Assembly: GCA_009602725.1 (NCBI GenBank) | Contig: WELB01000044.1 | Span: 69,651 to 100,591, forward strand | DNA length: 30,941 bases | Source of the DNA: Spirogloea muscicola | Taxonomy: Eukaryota; Streptophyta; Zygnematophyceae; Spirogloeales; Spirogloeaceae | Reading direction: 5' to 3' | Shown here: piece after piece, positions 27,858-30,941 of the stretch | Layout: every line of letters begins with the position of its first letter | Numbering within the stretch: position 1 is the stretch's first letter | Notes under the pieces: generated by a model | Told to the model about the DNA's origin: nothing | The model's database searches: none | What the model saw: the letters and a program-made list of their open reading frames with translations, nothing else | Program-made: the position numbers and the translations under genes

Positions 27858-30800
27858 CTGGTGCAGCGCAAGGGCATAGTGGCCCGCAGGTCAGCAGGGT
27901 GGTCAAGCAAAGCAGGTTGGTGATTAATTAGGCAGCACAGGAGCACGGGAGAATGAGAAGGGAGAGGACGACAGGGGAGTAGGGACAGGAGGGAGGAAAA
28001 GAGAGAGGGAGGGAAGTAGAGCAGGGGAGAGAGGGAGGGTGGCGGAGATGGTGGTGGCGGAGATGGCGGCGTTAACGGTGGCGAAGATGGCGGCGTTGGC
28101 GGTGGCGATGGTGGTGGCAGAGATGGCGGCGTTGGCGGTGGCGGAGATGGTGGTGCTGGAGATGGCAGCGGAGATGGCGGCGTTGGCAGTGGCGGCAATG
28201 GTGGTGGCAGAGATGGCGGCGTTGGCGGTGACAACGGTGGTGGAGATGGCGACATTGGCTGAGGCGGCGATGGTGGTCGCGGAGATGGCGGCGGTGGCGG
28301 TGGCGACGGTGGCGGAGAAGGCGGCGTTGGCGGTGGCGGCGATGGCGGTGGTGGAGATGATGGCGGTGGCGGTGGCGGTGGCGACGGTGGCGGAGACGGC
28401 GGCATTGGCCGTGGCAGCGATGACGGTCGCGGAGAAGGTGGCTGTGGCGGTGGTGACGGTGGCGGAGACGGCGGCAATGGTGGTGGCGATGGAGGTGGCG
28501 GAGATGGCGGCGGTAAGGGTGGCGACGGGGGCGGAGACGGCGGCATTGGCGGTGGCGATGGCGGTGGCGGAGATGGTGGCGGTGGCGGTGGCGATGGTGG
28601 CGGAGACTGCGGCGTTGGCGGTGGCGTCAATAATGGTGGTGGCGGAGATGGTGGCGGTGGCGGTGGCGATGGTGGCGGAGACGGCGGCGTCGGCGGGGGC
28701 GACGATGGAGGTGGCGGAGCTGGTGGCGGTGGCGGTGGCGACGGTGGCGGAGACGACAGTGTTGGCGGTGGCGGCGCTGGCGGTGGTGGGGATGGCGGCG
28801 GTGGGGGTGGCGACGGTGGCAGAGACGACGGCATTGGCGGTGGCGGCGATGGTGGTGGCGGAGATGGTGGCGGTGGCGGTGGCGACGGTAGCGGAGACGG
28901 CGGTGTTGAGGGTGGCGGCGGTGGCGGTGGCGGGGATGGCTGCAGTTGGGGTGGCGACGGTGGCAGAGACGGAGGCATTGGCGGTGGCGGCGATGGCGGT
29001 GGCGGAGATGGTGGCGGTGGCGGTGGCGACGGTGGCGGAGACGGCGGCGTTGGCGGTAGCGGCGATGGTTGTGGCGGAGATGGTGGCAGTGGCGGTGGCG
29101 ACGGTAGCGGAGATGGCGGCGTTGGGGGTGGCGGCGATGGAGGTGGCGGAGATGGCGGCGGTGGGGGTGAGGACGGTGGCGGAGACGGCAACATTGGCGG
29201 TGGCGATGGAGGTGGCGAAGATGGTGGCGGTGGCGGTGGCGATGGTGGCGGAGACGGCGGCGTTGGCGGTGGCAGCGACGGCGGTGGCGGAGATGGTGGC
29301 GGTGGCGGCGGCGACGGTGGCGGAGATGGCAGCGTTGGTGGTAGCGGCGATGGAGGTGGCGGAGATGGCTGCGTTGGCGGTGGCGGAAGTGGCGGAGATG
29401 GCGGCGATGGCGGTGGCGGCGATGGCGGTGGCGGAGATGGCAGTGGTGACGGTGCTGACGGTGGCGGAGATGGCGGCGTTGGCGGTGGCAGCGATGGCGG
29501 AGATGGCAGCGATGGCGGTGGCGGCGATGGTGGTGGCGGGGATGGCGGCGTTGGCGGTGGCGGCGGTGGCGGAGATGGTTGCAGTGGCGGTAGCAACGGT
29601 GGCGGAGACGGCGGCGTTGGCGGTGGCGGCGATGGCGGTGGCGGGGATGGCAGTGGTGGAAGTGGCGATGGTGGCGGAGACGGCGGCATTGGCGGTGGCG
29701 GCGATGGCGGTGGCGGAGACGGTGGCGGTGGCTGTGGTAACGGTGGCGGAGACGGCGGCGTTGGCGGTGGCGGCGATGGCGGTGATGGAGATGGTGGCGG
29801 TGGCGGTGGCGACGGTGGCGGAGACGGCGGCGGTGGCGGTGGCGGCGATGGAGGTCGCGGAGATGGCGGCAGTGGCGGTGGCGACGGTGGCGGAGATTGT
29901 GGCGTTGGCGGTGGCGGCGCTGGCGGTGGCGGGGATGGCGGCGGTGGGGGTGGCAACGGTGGCGGAGACGGCTGCGTTGGCGGTGGCAGCGATGGCGGTG
30001 GCGGAGATGGCAGTGGTGGCGATGGTGGCGATGGTGGCGGTGGCGGTGGCGACGGTGGCGGAGACGGCGGCGGTGGCGGTGGCGGCGATGGAGGTCGCGG
30101 AGATGGCGGCAGTGGCGGTGGCGACGGTGGCGGAGATTGTGGCGTTGGCGGTGGCGGCGCTGGCGGTGGCGGGGATGGCGGCGGTGGGGGTGGCAACGGT
30201 GGCGGAGACGGCTGCGTTGGCGGTGGCAGCGATGGCGGTGGCGGAGATGGCAGTGGTGGCGATGGTGGCGATGGTGGCGGTGGCGGTGGCGACGGTGGCG
30301 GAGACGGCGGCGTTGACGGTGGCGGCGATGGTGGTGGCAAAGATGGCGGCGGTGGTGGTGGCGACGGTGGCGGAGGCAGCAGCGTTGGCGGTGGCGGCGA
30401 TGGAGGTGGCGGAGATAGTGGCGGTGGCGATGGCGACGGTGGCGGGAACGGCGGCAACAGCGGTGGCGGCCCTGGCGGTGGCGGGGATGGCGGCGGTGGG
30501 AGTGGCGACGGTGGCGGAGACTACGGCGTTGGGGGCGATGGCGGTGGTGGCGGTGGCGACGGTGGCGGAGACGGCGGCGTTGGCGGTGGCGGCGATGGAG
30601 GTGGCGGAGATGGCGGCGGTGGCGGTGGCGACGGTGGCGGAGAAGGCGGCATGGGCGGTGGCGGCGATGGCGGTGGCGGAGATGGTGGCGGTGGCGGTGG
30701 TGACGGTTGCGGAGACGGCGGCAATGGTGGTGGCGGCAATGGAGGTGGCGGAGATGGTGGCGGTGGGGGTGGTGACGGTGGCGGAGACGGCAACATTGGC

Positions 30801-30941
30801 GGTGGCGATGGAGGTGGCGAAGATGGTGGCGGTGGCGACGGTGGCGGAGATGGCGGCGTTGCTGGTGGCGGCGATGGAGGTGGCAGAGATGGTGGCGGTG
30901 GCGGTGGCAACGGTGGCGGAGACGGCGTTGTTGGCGGTGGC
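27820..30941 (-). CDS. SPPP-rich (hydroxyproline-rich glycoprotein-like) open frame, partial
   Basis: One minus-strand frame is open from the right edge to 27824 except for one TAG at 30521-30523. Until about 28040 it encodes almost only Pro and Ser with some Thr, Leu, Ala and Gln, in SPPPP and TPPSPPPSPPPPPPSP units typical of algal cell-wall glycoproteins. It then runs into a hydrophobic, pyrimidine-rich segment (LLSLLPCRPLP) that is more likely intron or UTR. It may be a separate wall protein or the stalk of the adjacent GT92. Caution: the plus strand has an equally simple Gly/Asp-rich frame with only one stop noticed (TGA 28260-28262), so repeat composition alone could explain the open frame. 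Confidence 0.45.
28040..30941. repeat. 2.9-kb GGCGGTGGC-type minisatellite
   Basis: Degenerate 9-bp units (GGCGGTGGC, GGCGATGGC, GGTGGCGGA, GACGGCGGC) extend from about 28040 to the window edge. Changes between units are mostly at third positions of the minus-strand Pro/Ser codons. A higher-order period is visible as recurring GGTGGCGGAGACGGCGGCGT blocks. Confidence 0.9.
29821..30300. repeat. Perfect 240-bp tandem duplication
   Basis: 29821-30060 and 30061-30300 are identical base for base by direct comparison. 240 is a multiple of 3, so the SPPP frame is kept (80 codons twice). The last 30 bases of each unit also match 29791-29820, so the breakpoint cannot be placed exactly. Confidence 0.95.

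Noticed and set aside
29897-30316. Trp/Arg-rich plus-strand frame in the minisatellite
   Set aside because: Alternating Trp-Arg is simply the third reading of the GGCGGTGGC repeat. No sign of a gene.
2170-30523. Reassignment of TAG/TAA to glutamine, as in some ulvophyte algae, suggested by stops at Gln-like positions near 2391, 2297 and 30521
   Set aside because: The LINE frame ends at the same homologous position with TAA, TAG and TGA in different copies, and the polyprenol reductase and IF1-like exon B frames end with TAA at the expected family length. The standard code explains all confident genes.
1-30941. CRISPR arrays, bacterial operons, tRNA or rRNA genes
   Set aside because: No spaced identical repeats, no tRNA cloverleaf or rRNA sequence recognised; introns and gene families are eukaryotic.

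Overview
The window looks like nuclear DNA of a green alga (Chlorophyta, possibly Trebouxiophyceae; the class is a guess). Reasons: short GT-AG introns in nearly every host gene, GC-rich first exons, polyadenylation-like TGTAA motifs, plant-type protein families, a serine-proline (SPPP) hydroxyproline-rich glycoprotein tract, and a dense load of LINE remnants. The code appears standard: TAA, TAG and TGA all occur at the same homologous end of one LINE open frame.

Layout. Bases 1-5000 are mostly a graveyard of 5'-truncated LINE 3' ends on both strands, with one weak gene candidate at 2.6-3.1 kb. At 6.2-7.5 kb (minus) lies a small mitochondrial gene resembling the ATPase inhibitor IF1 / plant complex I P2 type, with two tandem copies of its last exon. 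At 8.0-9.1 kb (minus) is an unidentified candidate gene. At 9.6-11.6 kb (plus) is a seven-exon polyprenol reductase gene (SRD5A3/DFG10 type). Bases 12.3-12.7 kb hold more LINE 3' ends, and 13.1-14.3 kb (plus) an unknown basic protein. A GA/TA microsatellite with an assembly gap sits at 15 kb. From 16.2 to 21.3 kb (minus) a nearly full-length but frameshifted LINE is flanked head-to-tail by further copies of its own 3' end. At 21.7-25.3 kb (plus) is a major facilitator transporter of the ZIFL type. At 25.7-27.9 kb (minus) is a GT92 (DUF23) glycosyltransferase whose 3' end converges on the transporter. From 28.0 kb to the right edge is a 2.9 kb minisatellite that reads on the minus strand as an SPPP-rich protein of about 1000 codons.

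The host genes do not form a pathway cluster. Polyprenol reductase (dolichol for glycosylation), GT92 and the SPPP protein all relate to glycosylation or the cell wall, but nothing shows co-regulation. The most unusual signals are: the structured 3'-UTR module shared by all LINE copies and also found without open frame; the SPPP-rich N-terminus of the LINE protein; the duplicated terminal exons of the mitochondrial gene; and a perfect 240-bp duplication in the SPPP tract. All exon models were read by eye from frame, splice sites and family resemblance.
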